This document shows, piece by piece, positions 45,121 to 54,236 of a stretch of DNA of 64,000 bases. The notes beneath the pieces are model-generated. The model was not told the origin of the DNA. It was given only the letters and a program-made list of their open reading frames with translations, and made no database searches. The position numbers and the translations under genes are program-made. Numbering within the stretch: the first letter of the stretch is position 1; every line of letters starts with the position of its first letter. The DNA lies in NCBI GenBank assembly GCA_965206025.1, contig CBDBIU010000003.1, forward strand, positions 496,001 through 560,000, in the 5' to 3' direction. Source of the stretch: G963668345 sp965206025. Its GTDB lineage: Bacteria; Acidobacteriota; Terriglobia; Bryobacterales; UBA6623.

Positions 45121-45561
45121 GCTATAATCCTGCCGCCGCTTCGCGGCTAACCACACGATACAGCAGGTGAGAACCGAACAGAGCCGCGCCTGCCAGGGTG
45201 CGGTCAAGCTGTCGAGTTAAACCGGGTCTCGCGTGAACAAGCGGCAGCCGAGGTTATTCGCCATCTTGACCGCGGGCTTGCGCCCGCGGCTCTGTGTGAC
45301 CCGGTTGCTCCCGAAACGTCCGCTTTGAGGCGACCCGTCCGGTCAAATGGGACGACTGGGTCCTTAAATCGATGTCGCCACGAATGGCGACACGGCACGC
45401 AAGAATGCGTGCGCCACAACGGAGAAAGGCGGGCTTACGCCCCGCGGCTCTGTGCGATGATGTTCGGCAGCCGAGGGTCGCCGCGGAACCGTCGGGACAA
45501 CGCCGGCGAACCGCGGACTTCCGCCCGGCGGCTCAGCACGGCGGAAATCCACCGCCCCCCC
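45121..45561. other. Intergenic palindrome cluster
   Basis: 441 bp, no gene. It contains GAACAGAGCCGCG and CCGCGGGCTTGCGCCCGCGG (45272-45291), the family-2 repeat, and GCCCCGCGGCTCTGTG and CCGCCCGGCGGC blocks at 45437-45534. These are dispersed GC-rich palindromes of the same kind as at 20756-20986. Confidence 0.55.
45370..45418 (+). repeat. Family-2 twin-hairpin repeat, copy 2
   Basis: CGATGTCGCCACGAATGGCG then ACACGGCACGCAAGAATGCG then TGCGCCACA: two adjacent hairpins, near-identical to 40651-40700 (opposite strand) and 61159-61208. Confidence 0.85.
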
Positions 45562-48264
45562 TTACCGGAAATTCTCGACCAGCATGATGTCGTTGTTAAA
45601 AGCATCATTCCGGGCAAAGAGAATCGTCTTCCCGTCGGGGGAGACGGTTAGGCCCGAGGACGGCCGTTCCACGCCGGCAAGCACGACCGTAGTTTCTTCC
45701 GTCGCAAAATCGAAAAAGCGGATGGAATGAAGCCCGTCCGGGCCGCGCTCGGCGATGAAGTAGATTCCCTCGTCCACGACTTCGAAAAGCCTACCGCCAA
45801 CCCCGGAAACGACCAAGCTCTCCTCGCCCCCGGAAGTGGACACTCTCCAGATAGCTCCCTTCGGGAAGGTCTCCTCGCCCCCGGAAGTGGACACTCTCCA
45901 GATAGCTCCCTTCGGGAAGGCGTCGTAACGAAAATAGTAAAGAAACTCGCCGTCAAACGATTCCTGTGGTGCGAAAGCTTTCTTGACGGTCACCTGGGTC
46001 GGGTCTCCTCCCTCGGCGGGCATCTTCCAAGTAGTGAGCTTTCCGCCGCGGCGGGAGACAAAGTAGATCCAGCGCCCGTCCCGCGACCAATGGGGCCATG
46101 AATCTAGCGACGGATCTGTGGTCAGACGCCGAGGAAGTCCACCCCGCGCGCTCGTTACGTAGATGTCGAAGTCTTTCCCCCGCTCCGTTTGCGCCCCAAA
46201 CGCAATCTTCTTCCCGTCGTGAGACCAGTCGGGGTAACCCGCGTAATCGAATCGATCCGTCAACTGCCGGGCGTTCGCGCCGTCGGCGTCCGAGACCCAA
46301 ATCTGAAAATCTCCCGACCGGGTTGAGACGAACACGATCTGTTCTCCATCCGGCGAATACCGCGGATCGAAGTCCAAGCGCGACGAAGAAATCAATTTTG
46401 CCGGAGCGCCCGCCTGCGTGCCCGGGCCGGCCGTTTCGACGCGCCAAATATTCGCCTGGGCGGCGGTATTTCGCACGAACGCCAAGCGGTTTCCTTGCGG
46501 TGAGATGGTGGGCGCATAGGCGTTTTCTCCGGTCGCGGCGAGCGGTCGGGGCGGTTGGCCTCCCTCGACGGCGATTCTCATCAGCCGAGACTCCACTCCA
46601 CTGCGACGGAAATCGAAAATAATCTCGGTCCCGTCCGACGTCCAAGTCAGACGCCCGGGGTTCCATTTGCCGGCAATGAGCTGCCTCGGCTCCCCTTGCG
46701 GCTCTAGATTCTCGTCAAGGTCCAGCAAGTAACCGGTTCGGGCTCCACTCGACCCTCGGACAAACGCCAGCCTGCGGCCGTCCGGCGAAAAGGCCGGGTT
46801 AAAGTCACCTACGGCTTGTTCGGGCGGGTTGGTCAGTCTTCTTTTTTCTCCGGTTTCCCGGGAGACGGCAAACAATCCAAGCGGACTGTCGGCGGATTCT
46901 CTATCGCTCAGCACGATATACTTGCCGTCGGGCGACCAGTCACCGCCACCCCCATCGATAGGCATCTCCGCCAACTGGCGTTCCGGACCGCCCAGGGAGG
47001 GCATGACCAACAGAGCCGCCTCGCCCGTCTCCAACACCCGCCCGAACGCAATCTCCCGGCCGTCCGGGGAGAACGCCGGGAGCACTTCCCGGCGCGGATC
47101 GATGGTCAACCGCAGGGGCGGTCCCGGCCCGATCAGCTTGACATAGATGTCCCAGTTCTCGCCTCGCGGTCCGCCCCAGGCAAAGGCGATCTGGTTGCCG
47201 TCGGGAGAAAAGCTGGGACAGCACTCATCTCCCTCGGTCGTCGTGAAAGGAACGACCTCCATCGGTTCCAGGGGCGCTTCGGCCGTGGGCAGGAAGTTCC
47301 GTACGCCCAGGCCGGCCATCGTCAACACCACAGCCGAAGCGGCGATGCCCAGAGCCCAGGCCAAGCGCCTTCGCCGGGCGCGCGCCGGAGCTTCCCGCCG
47401 TACTTTCGTGGTTGGTCTCTTGCTCGGCCTGCCGGTGTCGCTTTCTTCCGCAACCTGCCGCGCGACGGCCCGCAGATCGACCAGCATCTCCTCGATGTGC
47501 TGGTAGCGCTCGTCGGCGTCCTTGGCCAGCGCCTTCGAGACAACCCAGTCCAGCTCCAACGGCACCCGCGCTCGTTGGCTGGTGATCGGCTCCGGCTCTT
47601 CCTGGACGATCCCGTACAACACGGCCTGCTCCCGCTCTCCCTCAAACGGCGTGCGCCCGGTGAGCATCTCGTAAATCACGATGCCCAACGACCAGATGTC
47701 CGTGCGCCGGTCGGTGGGCAGGCGTTGGGCCTGCTCGGGCGACATGTAAACCGGCGTCCCCAGCAGCGTCTCGGTCTTCGTCAATTGGGATTGGTCGGCC
47801 GCTTGGGCCAAGCCGAAATCCATGACCTTGACCTGGCCTTGCGGCGAGACCATCAGGTTGGCGCTCTTGATGTCGCGGTGAACGATGCCCTTCGCGTGCG
47901 CGGCTCGCAAGCCTTGGCCGGCCTGGATGGCGATGTCGAGAGCTTCGTCCAGCTTCAAGGGACGCTGTTTGACTTTCTCCCTCACGGTCGAGCCTTCCAG
48001 ATATGGCATGGCCAGGAAGGTCTGGCCTTGGGCTTCGTCGATTTCGTAGACCGTGCAGATATTGGGGTGATCGAGGGCGGCGGCGGCTCGGGCTTCCCGC
48101 CGGAAGCGGGCCTTGTGTTCCTCGTCCTCCAGCCGGTCTCCGGCGAGAAACTTCAGCGCCACGGTGCGCTCGAGTTTCGTGTCGCTGGCCTTATAGACCA
48201 CGCCCATGCCGCCCTCGCCGAGTTTCTCGAAGATTTTGTAGTGCGAGATGGTTTGGCCGGTCAT
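45562..48264 (-). CDS. Serine/threonine protein kinase fused to TolB/PD40 beta-propeller
   Basis: 900 aa. PknB-type kinase at 9-275: GEGGMGVVYKA glycine loop, catalytic Lys38, HRDIKSANLM, DFGLA, GTPVYMSPEQ. After a basic juxtamembrane stretch comes one transmembrane helix (LAWALGIAASAVVLTMAGLG, about 325). An extracytoplasmic propeller with WD40-like PD40 repeats follows (PSFSPDGNQIAFAWGG, PAFSPDGREIAFGR, PRYSPDGEQIVFVSTRSG). The architecture is typical of Acidobacteriota, where many such sensor kinases occur. A perfect 51-bp tandem duplication at 45819-45920 repeats 17 residues (FPKGAIWRVSTSGGEE plus one) in a blade; the frame is kept. Confidence 0.93.
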   Translation of the reverse strand: MTGQTISHYKIFEKLGEGGMGVVYKASDTKLERTVALKFLAGDRLEDEEHKARFRREARAAAALDHPNICTVYEIDEAQGQTFLAMPYLEGSTVREKVKQRPLKLDEALDIAIQAGQGLRAAHAKGIVHRDIKSANLMVSPQGQVKVMDFGLAQAADQSQLTKTETLLGTPVYMSPEQAQRLPTDRRTDIWSLGIVIYEMLTGRTPFEGEREQAVLYGIVQEEPEPITSQRARVPLELDWVVSKALAKDADERYQHIEEMLVDLRAVARQVAEESDTGRPSKRPTTKVRREAPARARRRRLAWALGIAASAVVLTMAGLGVRNFLPTAEAPLEPMEVVPFTTTEGDECCPSFSPDGNQIAFAWGGPRGENWDIYVKLIGPGPPLRLTIDPRREVLPAFSPDGREIAFGRVLETGEAALLVMPSLGGPERQLAEMPIDGGGGDWSPDGKYIVLSDRESADSPLGLFAVSRETGEKRRLTNPPEQAVGDFNPAFSPDGRRLAFVRGSSGARTGYLLDLDENLEPQGEPRQLIAGKWNPGRLTWTSDGTEIIFDFRRSGVESRLMRIAVEGGQPPRPLAATGENAYAPTISPQGNRLAFVRNTAAQANIWRVETAGPGTQAGAPAKLISSSRLDFDPRYSPDGEQIVFVSTRSGDFQIWVSDADGANARQLTDRFDYAGYPDWSHDGKKIAFGAQTERGKDFDIYVTSARGGLPRRLTTDPSLDSWPHWSRDGRWIYFVSRRGGKLTTWKMPAEGGDPTQVTVKKAFAPQESFDGEFLYYFRYDAFPKGAIWRVSTSGGEETFPKGAIWRVSTSGGEESLVVSGVGGRLFEVVDEGIYFIAERGPDGLHSIRFFDFATEETTVVLAGVERPSSGLTVSPDGKTILFARNDAFNNDIMLVENFR
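45819..45920. repeat. 51-bp perfect tandem duplication in the kinase gene
   Basis: Units 45819-45869 and 45870-45920 are identical, starting TCTCCTCGCCCCCGGAAGTG. It is in frame (17 codons), so the propeller gains one strand-sized insertion. Confidence 0.95.
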
Positions 48265-48326
48265 GGTTCGTTTAGGACCGCCAAGAGTGGCGGCCGCTAC
48301 CGGAGTGCCGGTCGCTACTTGCCCGG

Positions 48327-48401
48327 TTACTCGGTGATATTGTAGCTATTCGGCGTGAGCTTGTCGGTCATTTCGTAGTGCGAGATGGTTTGGCCGGTCA
48401 T
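48327..48401 (-). pseudogene. Relic of a second kinase gene start
   Basis: It reads MTGQTISHYEMTDKL and then nine unrelated residues to a stop. The first nine residues and the bases around them (28 identical bases) copy the start of the kinase gene that begins 137 bp downstream on the same strand. It is probably a leftover of a tandem kinase paralogue or of a local duplication. The rest of 48265-48663 has no recognisable gene. Confidence 0.6.
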
Positions 48402-48663
48402 GGCTGGTTTCGCTGTGATTGTAGCGCGGTTACCTCTACCCATTTTTCGCTTGCACTGAGAGTCGTTGGGCGAATTTAGAAAAAGCCGGAGGTGACTCCA
48501 GTCACCCAAGCACCTGGCACTCATACATGAAATCCTTGGGTTATCGGGCCAATGTTGTTGGCCGAACGGGAAAGTAGCGGAGCGCATCATCACACTGACG
48601 ATAGAATAGAGGGAAGAGACGCCCGCCTCGTCCGCCTCCAAGAAAACCCGGTCCGACAAACGC

Positions 48664-50877
48664 GTGACCCTCGCTGCTCTGTTGCTGCTTGTTCTCCTTG
48701 CCGCGGGAGGCGTCTGCGCCCAAGGCCCCCTGCTCCCCGTTGAACTTCAGCGACTCGCCGGCGAGTACCTAGATTCCGGCGACAAAGTCGACCGCGATCG
48801 GCTACTCGCCTACGTCCGCAAATCCGCCTCCCGAGAAACAAAGGGCCTAGCACGGTTCGCCCTCGGCATGGGCGACCACAAAGCCGAAAACCACGCCCAA
48901 GCCGCCGAGGAGCTTGAAAACGCGACCGGCGAACTGGCCGAGTTGGCGGATTACGCCCGATACTACCAGGCGCGCAGCTTGGCCGCGGCCGAGAAATTTG
49001 GCGAGGCGGCCGGGTTGCTGGCGGGCTTTGAGAGGAGCTTCGCGGAAAGCCGCCTGGTTCCAGGCGCCGGACGGCTGCGGGCTGAATCGTTGATCCGCTC
49101 CGAGCAGAGAGACCAAGCAAGAAAGCTCCTCGAGGCCGAGAAGTCCCCGGTCGCCAAACCCGTTCGACTCTGGCTATTGGGCCGCATCGAGGAACTCGAC
49201 GGTAAACCGCTCAGGGCCGTGCGGACGTACCGGCAAGCCTACTACAAATACCCACTCTCACCACAGGCGGAAGAAGCCGAGAAGCGACTTGATATACTGC
49301 GGCGAAAGTTGGGCGAGCGCTATCCGGCGGCCCCGTCCTCCTGGAGACTGGGGAGGGCGGATGTCCTTTTCCGGGCCTCGAAGTACCCCCAAGCCGGGGC
49401 GGAGTATCGACGAGCCCTGGCGGGGCTGAAGGCGTCCGATCGCGACCGGGCGCAAGTGAGAATCGGGGCCAGCGATTATCGCAGGCTTCACACCAGCGCG
49501 GCTTACAGCCAGCTCTCCCGCTTGAAAGTCGAAGACCCGAAAGCCGACGCCGAACGCCTCTACTATCTGGGAGAGTGCGCCCGCCGTCGCGGCCGCGTGA
49601 AGGAGTTCGCCCGCCGCGCCGAAGAGATCCACAAGAAGTATCCCGGCTCGCCGTGGTACGAGGAGGCGCTGTTTTCTCTCGGGAACTACTATCTTCTCCG
49701 GGATGAGCACCGAAGCTCCCGCCACTATTACGAGCTCGCGGCTCGCGCTTTTCCCCAGGGCAAGCGCGGTCCCTTGGCTCACTGGAAAGTGTGTTGGCGA
49801 GCCTATTTGGATCGCGACCCCGCCGCCGGCTCGCTGCTCGAAGAACACATCCGCCTCTACCCCCGCTCCTCCCGAGTAGCCGGAGCCGCCTACTGGCTCG
49901 GGCGAATCACCGAGAAGAGCGGAGATCGCCGGCTGGCCAGGGTGATTTACTCCCAACTGGCTTCCCGATACCCGCACTACTATTACGCGCAACAGGCCGG
50001 GCGCCGGCTGGCTGCGCTCGGCGAGACGAAAGACTCCGAGAAACCAGCGGAGCCTTCCTACTTTAGGTCCCTTCCGGCGCCGCGCCGCCTGGTAAAGAAG
50101 AGATCGGCCCAAACCGAACGGTGTCTGCGCCGAGGACGGCTGCTCTACGAGCTGTCACTAGCCGATCCGGCCGAAAGAGAGCTTCTTACGGCGGATTATC
50201 GAGCCGCCGATTCCCACTGGGTCGGCCTCGAACTCGCCCGACAAACCCAGGAGAGCGGAGAGTTTCACCGCGGGCTGCGCTACATGAAGCGCTACGGGTT
50301 CGGCTACTTGCGCCTACCCTTCGACTCAATGCCGCGGCAGTTCTGGGAAGCTCTGTTCCCCATGAGCTGGGAGAAGCAGTTGCGCGCCCGCGCACGGCCT
50401 CACCGCCTGGACCCCTATCTGGTGGCCGGCCTCATCCGCCAAGAATCGGAATTCAACCCTCAAGCCCTCTCGCGCGCCGGCGCGCGGGGGCTGATGCAGA
50501 TCATGCCGGCGACGGGCCGCCGGCTGGCGCGCAGGCTGCGGGTGCCGGGCTACTCGACGCGCAGTCTCAATTCGCCCGATCTCAGCCTGCGATTGGGCAC
50601 GCGCTATCTGCGCGACCTGTTCGACCAGTTCGAGAATCGAACGGCACCGGCCCTAGCCGCTTATAACGCCGGCGAGCACCGTGTAGAGGCATGGTTGGCC
50701 TCGAACGGTTTCAACGACCCTCCGGAATTTGTCGAACTCATTCCCTTCACGGAAACCCGGGGTTACGTTCAAGCAGTGATTCGTAACACGGCCATCTACC
50801 GCGAGCTTTATGGGAAATCCGGGTTGAAAGCCGACAACCCGCCGAGCGGGTCGGCCAAACTGTCCCGCGAGCGCTGA
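48664..50877 (+). CDS. Soluble lytic murein transglycosylase (Slt-like)
   Basis: 737 aa from GTG at 48664, with signal peptide MTLAALLLLVLLAAGGVCAQ. A long alpha-solenoid of TPR-like repeats (about 45-520) is followed by the SLT goose-lysozyme-like domain (about 575-715): catalytic Glu in IRQESEFNPQALSRAGARGL (20 residues), then MQIMPATGR, and LALAAYNAGEHRVEAW-type motif (here PALAAYNAGEHRV). It cleaves the MurNAc-GlcNAc bond to give 1,6-anhydroMurNAc ends in the periplasm. It is divergent from the kinase gene, with about 260 bp of spacer. Confidence 0.92.
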   Translation: MTLAALLLLVLLAAGGVCAQGPLLPVELQRLAGEYLDSGDKVDRDRLLAYVRKSASRETKGLARFALGMGDHKAENHAQAAEELENATGELAELADYARYYQARSLAAAEKFGEAAGLLAGFERSFAESRLVPGAGRLRAESLIRSEQRDQARKLLEAEKSPVAKPVRLWLLGRIEELDGKPLRAVRTYRQAYYKYPLSPQAEEAEKRLDILRRKLGERYPAAPSSWRLGRADVLFRASKYPQAGAEYRRALAGLKASDRDRAQVRIGASDYRRLHTSAAYSQLSRLKVEDPKADAERLYYLGECARRRGRVKEFARRAEEIHKKYPGSPWYEEALFSLGNYYLLRDEHRSSRHYYELAARAFPQGKRGPLAHWKVCWRAYLDRDPAAGSLLEEHIRLYPRSSRVAGAAYWLGRITEKSGDRRLARVIYSQLASRYPHYYYAQQAGRRLAALGETKDSEKPAEPSYFRSLPAPRRLVKKRSAQTERCLRRGRLLYELSLADPAERELLTADYRAADSHWVGLELARQTQESGEFHRGLRYMKRYGFGYLRLPFDSMPRQFWEALFPMSWEKQLRARARPHRLDPYLVAGLIRQESEFNPQALSRAGARGLMQIMPATGRRLARRLRVPGYSTRSLNSPDLSLRLGTRYLRDLFDQFENRTAPALAAYNAGEHRVEAWLASNGFNDPPEFVELIPFTETRGYVQAVIRNTAIYRELYGKSGLKADNPPSGSAKLSRER

Positions 50878-50975
50878 ACGCCCGCGAGGCGGCCGGTGGA
50901 GAGAAGCCCACAGACGCGGACGCTGGAACAGCGCCAGGTCCGCGCTACAAGCTCTGCCGCACCCCGAGGATTCCG

Positions 50976-52094
50976 CTATACCGCGACGGTGAAGGTGGTT
51001 TCGTCACGGGTGACGGGGCGGTAGAGGGTATCGCGTTCGACGGGTTCGCGGCCTGCGTGCCGGATGAGCCGCAACAGCTCGTCCCGGCGGAGCGATTGTG
51101 AAGTGGTGGCTCCGGCATCGTGGTAAATCTTTTCCTCGACCACCGTACCATCGAGGTCGTCCGCGCCGAAGCGTTGGGCAACCTGGGCGATTTTCGGCGT
51201 CATCATGATCCAGTAGGCTTTGATGTGCGGGAAATTATCGAGCAGCAGCCTCGAGATGGCGATGTTCTTGATGTCCTCGAACCCGCTCGTCGCCGGCAGA
51301 TGGCGCATCGGCGTGTTATCGGGGTGAAACGCGAGCGGGATGAATGTCTGGAAGCCGCCGGTCTCGTCCTGCAAACCCCGCAACTTCAGTAGGTGGTCGA
51401 CACGATCCTCTGCGGTCTCGATGTGGCCGTAGAGCATGGTCGCGTTCGAGCGCAAGCCCATTTGGTGAGCCGTCCGCGCGGTCGCCAGCCATTCCTCGCC
51501 GTTGATTTTGTGATCGCAGATGATGCGGCGCACTCGCTCATGGAAGATTTCCGCGCCTCCGCCGGGCAGCGACTGCACGCCCGCCTCCTTGAGCCGCCGC
51601 AGCGTCTCCTCGATGGTGATCTTCGCTCGCCGCGCCAGGTAGCCGACTTCGACCATCGTGAAGACCTTCAAATGCACCTGGGGATAGCGCTCCCGAAGAC
51701 CGCGAATCATCTCGCAGTACCAGTCGAGGGTCAGCTCGGGATGCAGGCCGCCGACGATGTGAAACTCAGAGACGGCTTCGGTGTAACCCTGTCCGGCCAC
51801 GTGCCAAACCTGCTCGAGCGACATCGTGTAGGCCTTAGGGTCGCGCGCCTGCTTGCCGAAGGCGCACAACTTACAGGCCGCCACGCAGACGTCGGTCGGG
51901 TTAATGTGGCGGTTGACGTTGAAATAGGTGACGTTGCCGTTCAGCCGTTCCCGCACCTGATTGGCCAGGTAGCCGACGGTCAGCAGATCGGGCGAGCGGT
52001 AAAGAGCCAGCCCGTCGCGATCGTCCAGGCGCTCGCCGGCCTCGACCTTCTCCGCTACGGGCCGAAGCCGGGGATCGTCAATGTGGGGCGGCAT
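50976..52094 (-). CDS. mqnE: Aminofutalosine synthase
   Basis: 372-aa radical-SAM enzyme. The 4Fe-4S ligands are Cys70, Cys74 and Cys77 in CVAACKLCAF. HIVGGLHPELTLDWY, LPGGGAEIFHERVRRIICDHK (in pieces), FQTFIPLAFHP and AYWIMMTPKIAQVA are MqnE/MqnC-type segments. The start of the pathway-typical text is NVTYFNVNRHINPTDVC. It joins 3-enolpyruvylbenzoate-ether and SAM to aminodeoxyfutalosine in the futalosine route to menaquinone. The UbiA gene 1 kb upstream on the same strand probably belongs to the same pathway. Confidence 0.93.
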   Translation of the reverse strand: MPPHIDDPRLRPVAEKVEAGERLDDRDGLALYRSPDLLTVGYLANQVRERLNGNVTYFNVNRHINPTDVCVAACKLCAFGKQARDPKAYTMSLEQVWHVAGQGYTEAVSEFHIVGGLHPELTLDWYCEMIRGLRERYPQVHLKVFTMVEVGYLARRAKITIEETLRRLKEAGVQSLPGGGAEIFHERVRRIICDHKINGEEWLATARTAHQMGLRSNATMLYGHIETAEDRVDHLLKLRGLQDETGGFQTFIPLAFHPDNTPMRHLPATSGFEDIKNIAISRLLLDNFPHIKAYWIMMTPKIAQVAQRFGADDLDGTVVEEKIYHDAGATTSQSLRRDELLRLIRHAGREPVERDTLYRPVTRDETTFTVAV

Positions 52095-52255
52095 GGCGGA
52101 TCAGGCTTTGCGTACGTACCCTATTTCAACCTTTCGGGGCGGGTCCAGTCGGGCACGGCATGCCGTGCCCCTACACGAAATGGACTGCCGCGTTGTCGGC
52201 GCCCGCACTACAAAGCATATCAGGGATTTTCCAAATCAGGGATTCGCTACAGCAG
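52095..52255. other. Intergenic sequence with GGGCACGGCATGCCGTGCCC palindrome
   Basis: A perfect 20-bp palindrome lies at 52151-52170; a weaker relative is at 56431-56452. No gene. Confidence 0.6.
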
Positions 52256-52378
52256 CTAAACCAGTCCCAAGTGCTTCTCAAACGGTCGAAAATCGTCGTC
52301 GTCGTGCAGCAGAGGTAGCCTCTCGGCGATGCAGAGGGTCGCGATGAGGCAGTCGATGGTTTTTCTGACCGTGATTCC
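52256..52378 (-). pseudogene. VapC-like PIN-domain toxin remnant
   Basis: On the minus strand the frame reads GITVRKTIDCLIATLCIAER, then LPLLHDDDDFRPFEKHLGLV and a stop at 52256-52258. That is the C-terminal end of PIN-domain (VapC) toxins, including the conserved LLHxDxDF. The N-terminal two thirds and any VapB antitoxin are absent; upstream DNA has no continuation. Confidence 0.75.
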
Positions 52379-52667
52379 CTTCTTTCACAGCGGAAGGACG
52401 AAAACGACCAAAAACCGTGGGCTTCCCGCCGTTTTTTGGGCCTGCAAACAGCCTACAGAAGGCGAAAACGCGGTGGATTCGCTGACTTCGCCGCCGCCCC
52501 GCCAAATGAGCGGATTGATGGTTAACTCTTTTTTGTCCTGCAATATAAGTAGCTGCAAGTCGTGCCTTAGGTGGCTCTAGGTAGCAGGAAATGGCAGGAA
52601 AAACGTGTTTTGCGCGCCGAGGGCGCTTTTTACGGCCCTATTCCAGAATACGGCAGCGTCGCGCGGC

Positions 52668-52850
52668 TAGCCCGCATTTCTCACCACCTGACGGTCGAAG
52701 CACGCAATAGGCCTGCCATTACTGCGTTGCGCTTGCTCGCCGTGCTCAACGTACTGTTCAAGTACGCCTCCGCTCGCCGAGCGGCGCGCGCCTTGTACTG
52801 ACGGGCCTCTCACGCACTTCGTCTCGCCACGTGGTGAGAAAAGCGGGCTA
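52668..52850. repeat. Family-1 inverted-end repeat, copy C (183 bp)
   Basis: Ends TAGCCCGCATTTCTCACCAC and GTGGTGAGAAAAGCGGGCTA (one mismatch), flanks C|TA and TA|G. The central palindrome is CGTACTGTTCAAGTACG. Closest to copy B. Confidence 0.88.
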
Positions 52851-52940
52851 GTAGGCGCCTCGTCGCGTAAGTAATTGAGATCGAAGGGAGAATAAATCCA
52901 CGGAAGGCGTGAATGGTCCCGGCGGCCTGCGGCGAGAATG

Positions 52941-53000
52941 AGCAGACCGGGACATAGGTAACACTTAGTCCGGCCACATAGGTAACACTTTTCGTCCGGG
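52941..53000 (-). repeat. IS-end-like motif, copy 1
   Basis: On the minus strand AAAGTGTTACCTATGTGG is followed by a second AGTGTTACCTATGTCC and CGGTCTGCT. The doubled TGTTACCTATGT resembles the end of an IS481-type element (from memory, not checked). No transposase is nearby. A second copy lies at 54441-54501. Confidence 0.5.
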
Positions 53001-53089
53001 GAGAGCGCCGATGAGAAATGCGCGCTGGAGGACCGGCCCGAGGTGTAGCTGCGGGGTTGCCCTGCAATCGATCGGCATTGTAAGTGAGC

Positions 53090-53968
53090 CTACAGCGGCC
53101 AAACTACGTCCGCGCCCCAGAATAAGAAGAAGAGCACGCTGACGTAGCCGTTGACGGCAAAAAAGGCGGCGTCGACCCGCGATAGATCGGTCGGCTTGAC
53201 CAAGCTGTGCTCGTAGACCAGCAAAGCAGCGACGGCGACGATGCCCGCCAAGCTTAGCCAGCCGAGTTCGAAGAGCCGGGCCAGCCCAACCAGCAGGGCG
53301 ACCATTCCCAGATGCAGCAGGCGCGAAACCAGCAGCGCCCGCCCAATGCCGAGCGAGCGGGGCAGGCTGAAGACTCCCGCTTCGCGGTCGAAATCGTAGT
53401 CCTGGCAGGAATAGATGATGTCGAATCCCGCTGTCCAGAACATGACGGCTGCGGTGAGCAGCAAGATGGGCCAGTCGAGCGTCCCCCGGATGGCGATCCA
53501 GGCGGCGGCGGGGGCGATCCCCAGCGCGAATCCCAGCACGAGATGGGAAAGCGACGTGAACCGCTTGGTGAAGGAGTAACCGAAAACCACGGCCAAGGCA
53601 ACCGGGGCCAGCTTGAGGCACAACGGGTTGAGCCTGTAAGCGGCCCACAACAAGACCGCCGACCAAAAAACGATGAAACCCCAGGTAAAAGACTTCGAGA
53701 CGACCCCGGCCGGGATCGCCCGCATTTTGGTGCGGGGGTTGCGGGCATCGAGCTCGGCGTCGGCCACGCGATTAAAGGCCATGGCCGCCGATCGCGCCGC
53801 TACCATGGCGACGACGATCCAGGCGAATTTCGCTCCCAGCTCTCCCCATCCCAGGCCGCTGCCCCTCACCGCCAGCAGCCCGCCCGTCAAGGCAAACGGC
53901 AAAGCGAACACCGAGTGCTCGAACTTGATCATCTCGAGCACCGTGCGAGTTTTGGAGAAAATAGTCAT
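53090..53968 (-). CDS. UbiA-family prenyltransferase, probable menaquinone pathway (MqnP-like)
   Basis: 292 aa from ATG at 53968; an in-frame ATG at 53989 lies in a solo end of the family-1 repeat. About eight to nine helices. The two Asp-rich motifs are NRVADAELDARNPRT (prenyl-diphosphate/Mg site) and YSCQDYDFDREAG. It resembles the 4-hydroxybenzoate polyprenyltransferase-like proteins that prenylate the dihydroxynaphthoate in futalosine-pathway organisms. Same strand as mqnE but separated by about 1 kb of repeat debris. Confidence 0.88.
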   Translation of the reverse strand: MTIFSKTRTVLEMIKFEHSVFALPFALTGGLLAVRGSGLGWGELGAKFAWIVVAMVAARSAAMAFNRVADAELDARNPRTKMRAIPAGVVSKSFTWGFIVFWSAVLLWAAYRLNPLCLKLAPVALAVVFGYSFTKRFTSLSHLVLGFALGIAPAAAWIAIRGTLDWPILLLTAAVMFWTAGFDIIYSCQDYDFDREAGVFSLPRSLGIGRALLVSRLLHLGMVALLVGLARLFELGWLSLAGIVAVAALLVYEHSLVKPTDLSRVDAAFFAVNGYVSVLFFLFWGADVVWPL

Positions 53969-53979
53969 CGTCTCGATCG

Positions 53980-53998
53980 TAGCCCGCATTTCTCACCA
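53980..53998. repeat. Solo family-1 repeat end at the ubiA 5' end
   Basis: TAGCCCGCATTTCTCACCA, then unrelated sequence. On the minus strand it contains GGTGAGAAATG, an ATG in frame with the ubiA-like gene. Confidence 0.7.
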
Positions 53999-54236
53999 GC
54001 GCCGCGGTGGACGAGGCGAAAGGCCTGGCGGCCACGGCTCACGTCAAAGTTTGTGTACATCGCCCAGCGTACAGCATGTCGGGGAGCAGGCGCGATGAAT
54101 AGCGCCCCGGCCTCAACTCCGAAGCGAGCAGAGGCGCTCGCCCTTCGTAGAGAAGACAATGTGAACCAGCAAATCAGCCAGGCTGCGGGGCATGCTGTTT
54201 CGCCCTTCCAGGGCTCGCTCACAGGGGATTCCGCCA
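53999..54236. other. Intergenic sequence, no gene recognised
   Basis: Continues the debris zone upstream of ubiA; no recognisable protein or RNA. Confidence 0.3.

Noticed and set aside
46816..48345. 509-codon plus-strand frame opposite the kinase gene
   Set aside because: Shadow of the kinase/propeller codons; no motifs.
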